A DNA stretch of 16,778 nucleotides, from the NCBI GenBank assembly GCA_013214425.1, contig JABSPN010000026.1:1-16778 (forward strand), written 5' to 3'. Numbering within the stretch: position 1 is the stretch's first letter; every line of letters starts with the position of its first letter. This DNA comes from Flavobacteriaceae bacterium (lineage in GTDB: Bacteria; Bacteroidota; Bacteroidia; Flavobacteriales; Flavobacteriaceae). This document shows, piece by piece, positions 6,881 to 15,973 of the stretch. The notes under the pieces are model-generated. The model searched no databases and was not told the origin of the DNA. It was given only the letters and a program-made list of their open reading frames with translations. Position numbers and translations under genes: made by a program.

Positions 6881-9800
6881 CTAATTCTTTTCAATTATTA
6901 ATGCTGGAATATTTAAGGATTTATAAAGATTATTGTAAGCTTTCATTTCGGTATTAATAATTGCATCTCTTTCATTTTTATATACCAGCCAATCGTTCAT
7001 AAGATCACGATAGCGTTCTTTAGCACCTTTTGTCACTTTTGGATCGGCTTGGTCTATATAATTCAGAAGTTGGATAAGTTGTGCATTGAGCTTATTATTA
7101 AAATTAATTACATCCTGAAATGTTTTCTGCTTCTCTTGTATTAAATTTTCTTCCCAAATATTGATACGTTTCTTTAACTCCTCTCCTTTTTCAACAAGTG
7201 CTTTTACTTTATCATTCTTTTTTAAGAGTTTTTCATATCTGGCTAATTGCGTTTTTGCAGAACGCATTTGATTAACAGATTCATGCATCTCTTTTAATGT
7301 ATTTTCTATACTTACAAGCATGTCTTGTTGTTCATTAAAATCTTCAGGAGTAGATTGAATTGCTGGGTTTGGAAGAATCACTATCTCTGTTTCTTCAGCT
7401 TCCCCATCCAGAGACAGCCTTAACCTATATTTTCCAGGAGCAACACTAGACCCTGAATGCCCACCAAAAACAAACACTTTATTGATTGCAGGGATAGCTT
7501 CTCTATTAAAGTCCCAGGTAAATCTATGATACCCCTTTTTTGAAGACAATATTTGAGGTTTAGACGGGCCACCTGGCCAAGACTTAAATTGTTTTAGTTT
7601 TTTATTGGTATAAGACCTTATTACTTTTCCTGATTGTAAAATATCTAGCTTCAATTCTAATGAATCAACACTTTTACTTAAATAATAATCAAATGTAACA
7701 CCGCTTTTAGGATTCTGACCCTGCCCTACAGCCTTGGAAACTCCTCCAAAAATGCGATAACTTGCTTTAGGTTTAAATAACTGAACAGCTTTATCCTGAT
7801 TCGTCATATTTTGAAGAACACTTAAATCATCTAAAATCCAAAATCCTCGTCCGGAGGTAGCTGCTACCAAATCATTATCTTGAATAGTTAAATCGTTTAT
7901 AGGAACTACTGGCAAATTTAATTTAAGTCGTTGCCAATATTCACCATCATCATTAGACACATACAAGCCAGTTTCGGTTCCAGCGTATAATAACCCTTTT
8001 CGCTTTTTATCTGCCCTAACAACTCTTACAAATCCGTTAGGATCATTTAATCCATTAATAATTTTTTCCCAGGTATTTCCGTAATCACTTGTTTTAAAAA
8101 CATAGGAATTTAAATCTAAAGATTTATATCGCATTACTACTATATAAGCGACTGCTGGGTCATGTTCTGAAATATCAATACTGTTTACAATCCCATCTGA
8201 AATACCTTTAGGGGTAATATTTTCCCAGGTTGTGCCTCCATTTTTTGTAATATGCAATAATCCATCATCACTACCTGCGTAAAGCAGCCCTTCTCGATGT
8301 TGAGATTCAACTAAAGCTGTAAGAGTATTATAATTTTCTCCTCCAGCAGCCTCATTAGTATACGGACCTCCTCCAGGGCCGTGTTTTTCTTTTTCATTTT
8401 TTGTTAAGTCAGGACTTATAGTAGTCCAATTAATTCCTCCATCTGTAGTTTTAAATACTACATTCCCTGCATGGTAAATAGTCTTCCTGTCATGTGGAGA
8501 AGAAATGATTGGAGCATTCCAGTTATAACGATATTTTGAATCTTTAGGCGCTATACTCAATCCCAATTCTGGGTATTCTTTAATTGATTTTTGAGCTCTA
8601 GATGATTTAGTCCACTTGCTGATATTCCCTTGATAAGTTCCACCATAAATTGTCTCAGGATTGTCTGGATCAAATGCTATAAAGGCACTTTCTCCTCCAG
8701 CAACAGAATACCAATCCTTCCAATCAATTCCTCCATCATTAGTACGACTGGCGATGGCAATTGCTGAATTATCTTGTTGACCTCCATACACATTATACGG
8801 CACTAAATTATCAGTTATTACTCGATAAAACTGGGCTGTAGCCTGATTCTGTTGTGTGCTCCAACTCTTCCCTCCATTAAAGGAAATATTAGCACCACCG
8901 TCATTAGAATTGATTATATTTTTATTATCCTGAGGATTGATCCATAGATGATGATTATCTCCATGAGGAACAGGAATATTAAAAAAGGTTTTTCCCCCGT
9001 CAATTGATTTCATCACAGGAGCATTTAATACGTAGACAACATTCTCATTTATCGGATCTGCAAAAATTTCCATATAATACCAAGAACGCGCAACATTCAC
9101 CCGGTTACTATTTACTTGCTTCCATTTTTTTCCAGCATCATCTGAACGATAAACACCTCCTTTTTTTCCTTCTGCTTCTATCACAGCAAAAATACGTTCT
9201 GGATTCGCTCTAGATACGGAAATCCCAGATTTTCCAAATTCTTTTGGCAAACCCGTTTTCATTTTGTTCCAAGTATTTCCTCCATCTGTAGACTTATATA
9301 AACCAGAATCTGCTCCACCTGATTCTATAATCCAGGGGTAACGACGGTGTTCCCACATGGAAGCATATAAAATTCGTGGATTTTTCATGTCCATAGACAA
9401 AGAAGATGCACCCGTAGTTTCATTGACAAATAACAATTTTTTCCATGTTTTTCCTCCATCAACACTTCTGTAAATTCCTCTTTCTTTTGTGGGAGCATAT
9501 TGTGCTCCTTGAGCTGCTACATATATGATATCAGGATTCGTAGGATGAATAATGACATCGGAAATATGTCGGGTCTTCTCAAGCCCCATATGTTTCCATG
9601 TTTTTCCGGCGTCCAAAGATTTATAAACTCCGTCTCCCATAGAAGTCATCACACCACGTGCAGCATGTTCACCCATTCCTACAACTACTATGTTGGTATC
9701 ACTTTCTGATACTGCAATAGCACCTACAGATCCTGTTTTAAAAAACTTATCTGAGATGTTTTTCCAAGTAATTCCATCATCCGTAGTTTTATAAACTCCT

Positions 9801-10024
9801 CCACCTGTGGAACCCATATAGTATGTATGAGGTTGCCCAATAACTCCAGTAGAAGTTACACTTCGACCTCCTCTAAAAGGGCCTATATTTCGCCATTTTA
9901 ATCCATGGAATAAAGAATCAGTAAGTTTTAAGGTAGGACCTGCTACTTTTTGTTTTCTTTTTTGTGCCTGATGGGGTACTGGCAATAAGCACATGCAGAT
10001 AAGGAGTAATTGTAATGTTTTCAT
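6881..10024 (-). CDS. Secreted VPS10/sortilin-like Asp-box (BNR) repeat protein
   Basis: A 1047-residue exported protein of unknown substrate. The frame is open up to 10078, but the ATG at 10024 begins a clear signal peptide (MKTLQLLLICMCLLPVPHQA) and is preferred. The first two thirds form beta-propellers of Asp-box repeats of the S-x-D-x-G-x-T-W type: TTDDGITW, SLDAGKTW, SVDGGKTW, STDGGNTW, SDDAGKKW, SIDGGKTF, TTDGGINW, TKNGGTTW, TSDYGNTW, SNDDGEYW. WRNIGPFRGGR after the signal is typical of this bacterial group, often annotated as VPS10-domain or glycosyl-hydrolase-like. A beta-rich part follows, and the last 155 residues are helical and probably coiled coil. There is no T9SS tail, so it is likely periplasmic or a surface protein exported another way. 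Sialidase active-site residues were not identified. A weak -7-like TATCTTTT (minus, 10087-10094) lies upstream. Confidence 0.88.
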   Translation of the reverse strand: MKTLQLLLICMCLLPVPHQAQKRKQKVAGPTLKLTDSLFHGLKWRNIGPFRGGRSVTSTGVIGQPHTYYMGSTGGGVYKTTDDGITWKNISDKFFKTGSVGAIAVSESDTNIVVVGMGEHAARGVMTSMGDGVYKSLDAGKTWKHMGLEKTRHISDVIIHPTNPDIIYVAAQGAQYAPTKERGIYRSVDGGKTWKKLLFVNETTGASSLSMDMKNPRILYASMWEHRRYPWIIESGGADSGLYKSTDGGNTWNKMKTGLPKEFGKSGISVSRANPERIFAVIEAEGKKGGVYRSDDAGKKWKQVNSNRVNVARSWYYMEIFADPINENVVYVLNAPVMKSIDGGKTFFNIPVPHGDNHHLWINPQDNKNIINSNDGGANISFNGGKSWSTQQNQATAQFYRVITDNLVPYNVYGGQQDNSAIAIASRTNDGGIDWKDWYSVAGGESAFIAFDPDNPETIYGGTYQGNISKWTKSSRAQKSIKEYPELGLSIAPKDSKYRYNWNAPIISSPHDRKTIYHAGNVVFKTTDGGINWTTISPDLTKNEKEKHGPGGGPYTNEAAGGENYNTLTALVESQHREGLLYAGSDDGLLHITKNGGTTWENITPKGISDGIVNSIDISEHDPAVAYIVVMRYKSLDLNSYVFKTSDYGNTWEKIINGLNDPNGFVRVVRADKKRKGLLYAGTETGLYVSNDDGEYWQRLKLNLPVVPINDLTIQDNDLVAATSGRGFWILDDLSVLQNMTNQDKAVQLFKPKASYRIFGGVSKAVGQGQNPKSGVTFDYYLSKSVDSLELKLDILQSGKVIRSYTNKKLKQFKSWPGGPSKPQILSSKKGYHRFTWDFNREAIPAINKVFVFGGHSGSSVAPGKYRLRLSLDGEAEETEIVILPNPAIQSTPEDFNEQQDMLVSIENTLKEMHESVNQMRSAKTQLARYEKLLKKNDKVKALVEKGEELKKRINIWEENLIQEKQKTFQDVINFNNKLNAQLIQLLNYIDQADPKVTKGAKERYRDLMNDWLVYKNERDAIINTEMKAYNNLYKSLNIPALIIEKN

Positions 10025-10241
10025 GGTATAAGTTTTTGTTGGAGGTTGATATGAAGTAATCTTTTCTATATGAAACATAGCGACTAAAAAGATACTACAT
10101 TTCGGATAAACTTAAAATCAAAATTCTACATTTTGTTTAATCACTCCTTAACGTAAAAAAATTAAACTTAGAAAAGAGAATTTTATTCGAAAAAAGCAGG
10201 TGCTAGTATGGGTAAATATTACTGTCAATTTATTTTTCATA

Positions 10242-10273
10242 TTTGTCAGTTCTCCAAATTGTATCTATCTTTG
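10242..10273 (+). promoter_or_regulatory. Methyltransferase promoter (-33 and -7 boxes)
   Basis: TTTG (10242-10245), a 20-bp spacer and TATCTTTG (10266-10273) form an almost ideal Bacteroidota promoter (TTTG, about 19 bp, TAnnTTTG). It ends 27 bp before the ATG at 10301. Because it lies inside the extended open frame that begins at 10208, it argues against that earlier start. Confidence 0.75.
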
Positions 10274-10300
10274 GATACTATCATTAGCGGTTTTTTCTTC

Positions 10301-11308
10301 ATGAAAGTAGTATCCCTTTTTGCTGGTTGTGGCGGTTTAGATTTAGGTTTGGTTCAAGCGGGGCATCAAATTGTTCTCGCTACTGATTTTGATAAAGATT
10401 GCAAAGTAACCTATGATAATAATTTTGATCACGAACTACTTTTAAAAGATGTAAAAGATCTGAAAGGAGAAGAACTTCCCGAGTACGATATTTTAACTGG
10501 AGGCTTCCCTTGTCAGGGTTTTTCAATTGCAAACTTATATAGGGATGTAAAAGATGAAAGAAATGAGTTATATCTCGAAATTGTTAGGTTGTTAAATGAA
10601 ACGAAACCCAAATTCTTTTTAGCCGAAAATGTCCCTGGTATTTTAAGCCTTGGTAAAGGAGAAGTTGTCAAACAAATCATGAAAGAGTTCTCTGAAATAG
10701 GACTCGAAGATGATTTTCCTGGCTATGAGGTGAAAAAGTACAAATTAAATGCAGCCGATTATGGTGTGCCCCAAGGGCGTAAAAGAGTCATCTTCTTTGG
10801 TGTTTCAAAAGAATTTAGTCCTGATGCTATTAATGAGGTTTTCAAAGTATTTCCTCCAGAACCAACTCATTCAAATGACCCAGACGATAATTTAGAACCC
10901 TACGTAACGTTGAGAAAAACAATTGGCCATTTACCAGAGCCTTATACTAAGCAAGGTGAAAAAATAAAAAATCACTTTGGAACAAAGCACAAGGTTAAGA
11001 TTAATGGATATATGGGAAATAGAAAATTATCCTGGGATAAACCTGGGCCAACAATTGTAGGTAGAGGTGGTGGAACCGGTGGCCCCGTTATAGCTGTGCA
11101 CCCAAATTGTGAAAGAAGGTTTACAGTAAGAGAAACAGCAATAATCCAATCTTTCCCAGATGATTTTGAATTTTATGGTTCGACTAGTTCGCAATTTAGA
11201 CAAATAGGAAATGCTGTTGCTGTTGAATTTGCAAGACATTTAGGCCTTGCTTTGAAGAAAATAGAAACTATTGTTAAGGCAGAGTTATTCGAAATTAACG
11301 CTAATTAG
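10301..11308 (+). CDS. DNA (cytosine-5)-methyltransferase, type II modification enzyme
   Basis: It transfers a methyl group from S-adenosylmethionine to C5 of cytosine in a specific DNA site. The 335 residues show the C5-MTase motifs in order: I FAGCGGLDLG (7-16), IV GFPCQGFS with catalytic C71, VI ENVPG (109-113), VIII QGRKRVIFFG (158-167) and X QIGNAVAV (301-308). The target-recognition region (about 170-265) includes a glycine-rich GRGGGTGGPV. Sequence specificity cannot be called by eye. The open frame extends back to 10208, but the ATG at 10301 begins exactly at the conserved MKVVSLFAGCGG and follows a consensus promoter, so it is preferred. The 3' end overlaps the convergent gene at 11285 by 24 bp, which suggests a restriction-modification pair. 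A solitary methyltransferase is the alternative. Confidence 0.95.
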   Translation: MKVVSLFAGCGGLDLGLVQAGHQIVLATDFDKDCKVTYDNNFDHELLLKDVKDLKGEELPEYDILTGGFPCQGFSIANLYRDVKDERNELYLEIVRLLNETKPKFFLAENVPGILSLGKGEVVKQIMKEFSEIGLEDDFPGYEVKKYKLNAADYGVPQGRKRVIFFGVSKEFSPDAINEVFKVFPPEPTHSNDPDDNLEPYVTLRKTIGHLPEPYTKQGEKIKNHFGTKHKVKINGYMGNRKLSWDKPGPTIVGRGGGTGGPVIAVHPNCERRFTVRETAIIQSFPDDFEFYGSTSSQFRQIGNAVAVEFARHLGLALKKIETIVKAELFEINAN

Positions 11309-12295
11309 TTTATTTGTTTTTTCTACTTGTACTTCATTCAATATGGCCACTAATTTACTCTCATTAAAAAAGCCATTAAACTCTTTATCAATACTATAAG
11401 TGCAATACTTGATGATAACATCTCTTGACATTCTAATTGAATTTCCTTCCCATCTGTTTATGGCTGATGAAGACATATCATTCCAATACGATCTCAAAGA
11501 ATCTGAAATACACCTTATAAAGTCTTCATTGCTTAAAAGATATAGTTGCAGTCGTTTATAGTTTTTAATATAAATCAATACATCCTCTTTAAAAACACCT
11601 TTAAAAGCTATTTCCCATCTCTCAAAAAACTCTTCTAACTTATCAATCTCATTTAGGTAGTGGAACAACTGACTTAATTGAGCTTTACTTCCTCTACCAA
11701 TTTCATAATCAACGTCATTATGTGAAACCTTAATTTTGCTTCTCCTTTCTCCAAGTGCTAAAAACTTATCATCTAAAATCCCCGTTACAAGAGAAGTAAA
11801 GTCGAATGCTCCAAAATTTATTTCTTTATTTTCAGGAATTAGAGACTTAATAGAAACTTTATAGGAAGAATCTTGTCTTGGATCATAAAAAATCAGATCG
11901 CCTTTTTCTCTGAAATTAGAGCATATCTTTAATTGAATTTCTGCTGGTATCTTTTCTATTTCATGTTGACTTAACAGACTGCTTATATTTGGGTTTATCT
12001 TGGGCAAATCGTCAGAAGTTCTACCATCTCCTAAAAGCGCTAATCTATTTTCTAAAGCGCTTGCGGTATATTTTTCTTTATAAACAGCAGGGTGATTTAG
12101 ATAATTCTTTAAGTCAAAAAGTATCAGTTTAGCTAGTTTAGAAACCTCTGTATTATCTTCCTTTTGAGCATCGGCAGCTATGTGAAAAATGAGTTTTTGC
12201 ATTGTAGTACTGTCATATACAGGAATCCTTTTTAAGGCTCTATATCGCTCATAAACATTTTGAGGTATTAATGGGTATTTTAATATTTTATCCAT
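11285..12295 (-). CDS. Unrecognised protein, putative type II restriction endonuclease
   Basis: A 336-residue soluble protein of no family recognised here. The endonuclease call rests mainly on context: it is convergent with the C5-methyltransferase, overlaps it by 24 bp, and has a size usual for type II enzymes. In sequence, GDLIFYDPRQDSSYKVSIKS (132-151) could hold a degenerate PD-(D/E)xK-type core: D133 or D138 followed by SIK150. The S-I-K-S string recalls HpaII-like endonucleases, but the usual acidic residue before it is not obvious. The C-terminal third is helical with INRWEGNSIRM. No signal peptide or membrane helix is present. The ATG at 12295 has no clear promoter: a strong hairpin belonging to the upstream protease gene lies 26 bp before it. 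A regulator or an unrelated protein remains possible. Confidence 0.5.
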   Translation of the reverse strand: MDKILKYPLIPQNVYERYRALKRIPVYDSTTMQKLIFHIAADAQKEDNTEVSKLAKLILFDLKNYLNHPAVYKEKYTASALENRLALLGDGRTSDDLPKINPNISSLLSQHEIEKIPAEIQLKICSNFREKGDLIFYDPRQDSSYKVSIKSLIPENKEINFGAFDFTSLVTGILDDKFLALGERRSKIKVSHNDVDYEIGRGSKAQLSQLFHYLNEIDKLEEFFERWEIAFKGVFKEDVLIYIKNYKRLQLYLLSNEDFIRCISDSLRSYWNDMSSSAINRWEGNSIRMSRDVIIKYCTYSIDKEFNGFFNESKLVAILNEVQVEKTNKLISVNFE

Positions 12296-12321
12296 TGCTG
12301 CTCTGTACTACTTTATAAATA

Positions 12322-12347
12322 AAAGGCGAACCTTTCGGTTCGCCTTT
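12322..12347 (-). terminator. Rho-independent terminator of the M36 protease gene
   Basis: A perfect 11-bp stem, AAAGGCGAACC with GGTTCGCCTTT, closes a 4-base loop that reads GAAA on the minus strand. It is followed on that strand by TTTTATTTAT. It lies 20 bp after the protease stop and 26 bp before the ATG of the next minus-strand gene, so it would limit read-through into that gene. Confidence 0.85.
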
Positions 12348-12367
12348 AATATATATATCAGTTTAAA

Positions 12368-15300
12368 TTATTGTACTAATAATTTTGCTGTATGGGTGAA
12401 GTTCTCACCTTCTATCTTCATTAAATACACTCCTGTTTGTAAGCTTGCTACTGGTACAGTAACTACTCCTTGAAGCGTGTTTTCTGTAGAGATGATTCTT
12501 CTTCCGTTGATATCAAAAATCGTAATGTTAGCATCACCTAAGTAGCTCGATACTTCGATGTTCACAATATCAGAAGCTGGATTAGGATAAATCTTAAAGT
12601 CTCCAGCATTTACATCCTGAGTTGATAATGCACAATCAATTGTGATGGCTACATTTTGGTTTGGCAACCATCCACCTTGATTTGTATCTCTTATATCAAC
12701 TACGAAGCTATCAGATCCGTTAGTTGGACAACCAGCATAGGTGTTGGTATAAGTAATAAATCCTGAATCAATATCAGTTTGAGTGAATGTATCTCCAACT
12801 CCTAATGCAATAGAGTTTAACTCTAAGTTACCTTCAGTTGGTAATACTACCATTGTATACTGAACATCAGCTGGTGCAAATGAAGTTGCTCCATCCATTT
12901 CTGTAGTTAATACTGTATGAGTACTTACAGCAGTTACTGTAAATCCTCCTGTGAATGTTGGTGCTGGATTCGATACTGGGATACAAATTTCCATAGACCA
13001 GTTATTGATTGTTCCACCATCTGCTGCTACTGTATCAGTTACACTTAATGTCCAGGTACCTGCTTGATCTTCTCCATCAAAACCTGATAAAGCAGTAGAA
13101 GGAATAAACGTTTGCCCAGTAGCTAAGTTTCCACAATTAATTGCAGCAGCAGCTTCATCGTCAAAAGTAGCATCTACGTCATCTACATTACCACAACCAG
13201 TTAAATTCGCGAAGTTAACGGTTGTTGTAGCTGGTGATTCAAGAGTAATATTTAAATCTCCAACCCATGTATGAGAAATATCTAAGTATACATTAATATC
13301 TGTAATTGCTCCACCTGTTGGCACGTCAATTGTAGTTGTTACTGTATCTACAGAAGTTGGAATTACTGTACCTGGTGCATCTGCATAAGTAGTACAACCG
13401 TTAACTCCTACTTGAAAACTATAGCTTTCAGAGAATGCTCCAGAAACACAAGCGTTGCTTGGTAATACTCTCCAATAGTATACTTCGCCAGGAATTAAAC
13501 CAGTTACATCGTAAGTAGTTACATTAACTGTAGTATCAACAATTGTAGTTGTGAAACTTGGGTTTGTACTAACTTGCACCTGATAATCTGCAGCATTTGC
13601 TGTAGCAGCCCAGGTTAAAGTTAAAGCAGGTGCTTGATCTGTAGCTCCGTTTGAAGGAGAAGTCAATACCTGAACTGCTAAAGGTGTATTGTCTACAACC
13701 TTTAATAATACATCTTGTGTTTTATTTCCTGCAGTACCTGCGCCTTCAATTGTTAGTGTATAATCTCCAACTGGAACAGTAGCTAAGTTACCAACCGTTA
13801 ATACTACAGCAGTAGTCGTACTTGCACTTGGTGGTGTAAATGTAGCATTAGTTCCTGCTGGTAATCCAGCTGTTACAGCGAATGTTGTAGTAGGAACAGT
13901 TCCTGTGGCAGTAAAGTCAAAGTTAATATCTACACTAGCCGCCCCAACACAAGCAGAAACTTGAGTAGGAGTATTTAAGTTAAAATCACATCCTGAAGTA
14001 AAATCAGAAACATTATCTCCATTTGAACCAGTACTTCCTTCATCTGCATTTAATCCAACACCTCTTCTTGCGAAAGCATCCCAGATTAAACATGCATAGG
14101 CTCCACCATACAAATCAGTATCCGCTTGTAAGATTGCGTCTCTACCTGAAACGAATCCTGGGTTGTTAGGTGTATTCTTTAATCCTTCAATCACAAGAGC
14201 CATGGCGATATTGTTACCACCTGTTCCTGTATAAAAATCTAGATCAAATCCTTGATCATCGATTAAATCCCAAGTCATATCCCAAATAATAGAAGCCCAT
14301 CCGTATCCAACTCCGTGCGGAACAGCTAAGCCACCTATATCATCATAAGTAAATGGGTTAATTGCCATATCTCTTGAATATGGAGCAGGACGAATTCCGT
14401 TACCTGTTGTTGGCTGGTTTAATGCATAAGTACCAACTCCTCTTCTTTGATCTGCAGTATCACCAGTATTCATAGTTAACACTAATCCAAACCAATCAGA
14501 CCATCCTTCACCCATTTGCTCAGAACCACCCAGTCCATTCGTTGCTGGTCCACCAACAATTCTGATAGAAATTCCGTGTCCGTACTCATGCGTGATAATT
14601 CCGTTATCTAAATCTCCATCTCTATCAGGGTTTGGAGCAGTCCAGATATACATCTGCATTCTTCCATTTCCTCCATCTGGTGGAGTCGAGAAGTTTGCAT
14701 TATTTGTTCCACTTCCATCTTGTGCTTCACAAAAACATGAATCACCTCCAACACCACCATTTCCGTAGTTATTTTCCTGGAAGTTACCAGAAGCTTCATC
14801 AAATCCGTATCTGTAATATACATCGTGCATGATGTTACTCCAATAAAATAGGTTAGTTACAGCAGCATCTTGATAAGCAGCTGGCGCGTCATTTACTAAA
14901 TCGATTGGGAAATCAAATACTAGTCCAGCTCCTCCGTCTGGTTCATTACCTATACTTGAGTTATTGTTCCCAGTATCTTCATAAGCCCATACGTTATTTC
15001 CTCTAGTGATCGTGTGCTCTGCTCCTGCAGTTCCATTTGTATCATGCCATCCAAAAGGAGAAGCAACTGCATCAAATGGATTTAATTCTGTAGTTCTATT
15101 ACCATGACTTGGGCTTTCAACAGGCATCGCATATACATTGTATGATTCAGGAACCAATACAACCATATTCTCCTCTTCTGGACAATATTCTGCTTCTTCA
15201 ACAGGTCCATAAGTTACCGCCTCAATTTTAGGCTCGTTATGTACCCCAGGATTATCATGTAAACTAGGGTTAAATTCATTGTGGAAATACTCTCCATGTT

Positions 15301-15943
15301 CTGGGCTTCCAAAATCACAATGTAATACCCAATCATCATTTCCTAATGCCTCTCCAGTAGTTGCATCAATTTTGGTATTCCACCAATGCTCGGCATCTAA
15401 CTGGTAATAACTAACATCCCAAGCTAAACGAATTTCTTTACCTGTTGGGTAATATATTTGTTTAACTGTGATATCTTCTAAAGCAGCATTCCCTTTTTCA
15501 AAAACGTAGTGTTCTTTTTCGCTATCATATTTAGGTGATAAATTTGAAGGCGTACGTAATTGTCTAAGAGCAATTAATTTTTGTAATGCATCAGCTGCTG
15601 TCAAAGAAGCTGATGACGATGAAATCTTTGAATCAAGATTTGGAATAAATTGGTTAATGTGCCATACTACTTCCTGACCATTTTTCACATTTAATTTAAA
15701 TAATGTATTGTGAACAGGAACTCCATTACGGAACTGACGCACATAAACGTGCTTAATTTCTGGATTTAATGAAGGCACTATGTCTGTTACTCTCCATTCA
15801 GAAATGTCTTGAGTTGTAAGTCCTAATTCTCCACTCTTTTCAGATAAATATTGTTGTATAACTGGATTCAAGTTTTGTGCAGACACAAATTGAACACAAC
15901 TAAACACCAATATCAGGAGAATAGAAAAATAATTTTTCCTCAT
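12368..15943 (-). CDS. Secreted M36 (fungalysin-like) metalloprotease with P-domain and T9SS tail
   Basis: An extracellular zinc endopeptidase of 1191 residues. The frame is open to 15985, but the ATG at 15943 starts a clean signal peptide (MRKNYFSILLILVFSCVQFV, ending near SAQ) and follows a promoter-like sequence. The order is: a FTP-type propeptide (about 30-200); the M36 catalytic domain (about 250-655) with zinc motif HEYGH (452-456) and a third ligand E479 in GEGWSDW; an Ig-like stretch (about 665-755); a fibronectin III-like domain (about 755-848); a proprotein-convertase P-domain (about 860-988, with SHTWVGDLNITLESP and GTWTLSVTD); a CSPG/cadherin-like repeat (about 990-1105); and a type A T9SS sorting domain (1109-1191, with FKIYPNPASDIVNI and LQTGVYLMKI). 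The tail directs export through the outer membrane and is cleaved there. The gene is monocistronic, with a terminator 20 bp downstream. Its likely role is nutrient protein degradation. Confidence 0.95.
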   Translation of the reverse strand: MRKNYFSILLILVFSCVQFVSAQNLNPVIQQYLSEKSGELGLTTQDISEWRVTDIVPSLNPEIKHVYVRQFRNGVPVHNTLFKLNVKNGQEVVWHINQFIPNLDSKISSSSASLTAADALQKLIALRQLRTPSNLSPKYDSEKEHYVFEKGNAALEDITVKQIYYPTGKEIRLAWDVSYYQLDAEHWWNTKIDATTGEALGNDDWVLHCDFGSPEHGEYFHNEFNPSLHDNPGVHNEPKIEAVTYGPVEEAEYCPEEENMVVLVPESYNVYAMPVESPSHGNRTTELNPFDAVASPFGWHDTNGTAGAEHTITRGNNVWAYEDTGNNNSSIGNEPDGGAGLVFDFPIDLVNDAPAAYQDAAVTNLFYWSNIMHDVYYRYGFDEASGNFQENNYGNGGVGGDSCFCEAQDGSGTNNANFSTPPDGGNGRMQMYIWTAPNPDRDGDLDNGIITHEYGHGISIRIVGGPATNGLGGSEQMGEGWSDWFGLVLTMNTGDTADQRRGVGTYALNQPTTGNGIRPAPYSRDMAINPFTYDDIGGLAVPHGVGYGWASIIWDMTWDLIDDQGFDLDFYTGTGGNNIAMALVIEGLKNTPNNPGFVSGRDAILQADTDLYGGAYACLIWDAFARRGVGLNADEGSTGSNGDNVSDFTSGCDFNLNTPTQVSACVGAASVDINFDFTATGTVPTTTFAVTAGLPAGTNATFTPPSASTTTAVVLTVGNLATVPVGDYTLTIEGAGTAGNKTQDVLLKVVDNTPLAVQVLTSPSNGATDQAPALTLTWAATANAADYQVQVSTNPSFTTTIVDTTVNVTTYDVTGLIPGEVYYWRVLPSNACVSGAFSESYSFQVGVNGCTTYADAPGTVIPTSVDTVTTTIDVPTGGAITDINVYLDISHTWVGDLNITLESPATTTVNFANLTGCGNVDDVDATFDDEAAAAINCGNLATGQTFIPSTALSGFDGEDQAGTWTLSVTDTVAADGGTINNWSMEICIPVSNPAPTFTGGFTVTAVSTHTVLTTEMDGATSFAPADVQYTMVVLPTEGNLELNSIALGVGDTFTQTDIDSGFITYTNTYAGCPTNGSDSFVVDIRDTNQGGWLPNQNVAITIDCALSTQDVNAGDFKIYPNPASDIVNIEVSSYLGDANITIFDINGRRIISTENTLQGVVTVPVASLQTGVYLMKIEGENFTHTAKLLVQ

Positions 15944-15973
15944 AATAAAAGTTGTTTTAGTTTTACGAATTTG

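Noticed and set aside
9004..9709. Plus-strand open frames inside the VPS10-like gene
   Set aside because: They are antisense shadows of a well-supported gene, with no motif or promoter of their own.
10025..10078. Start of the VPS10-like protein at 10078
   Set aside because: It would put 18 residues before a clean signal peptide; the ATG at 10024 starts that peptide directly.
10208..10300. N-terminal extension of the methyltransferase from the ATG at 10208
   Set aside because: The conserved protein begins at 10301, and a consensus promoter lies inside the extension.
11027..11239. Minus-strand open frame inside the methyltransferase gene
   Set aside because: It lies opposite conserved motif X and has no independent support.
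14608..14832. Short open frames on both strands inside the protease gene
   Set aside because: They are shadows of the catalytic domain; their composition is not protein-like.
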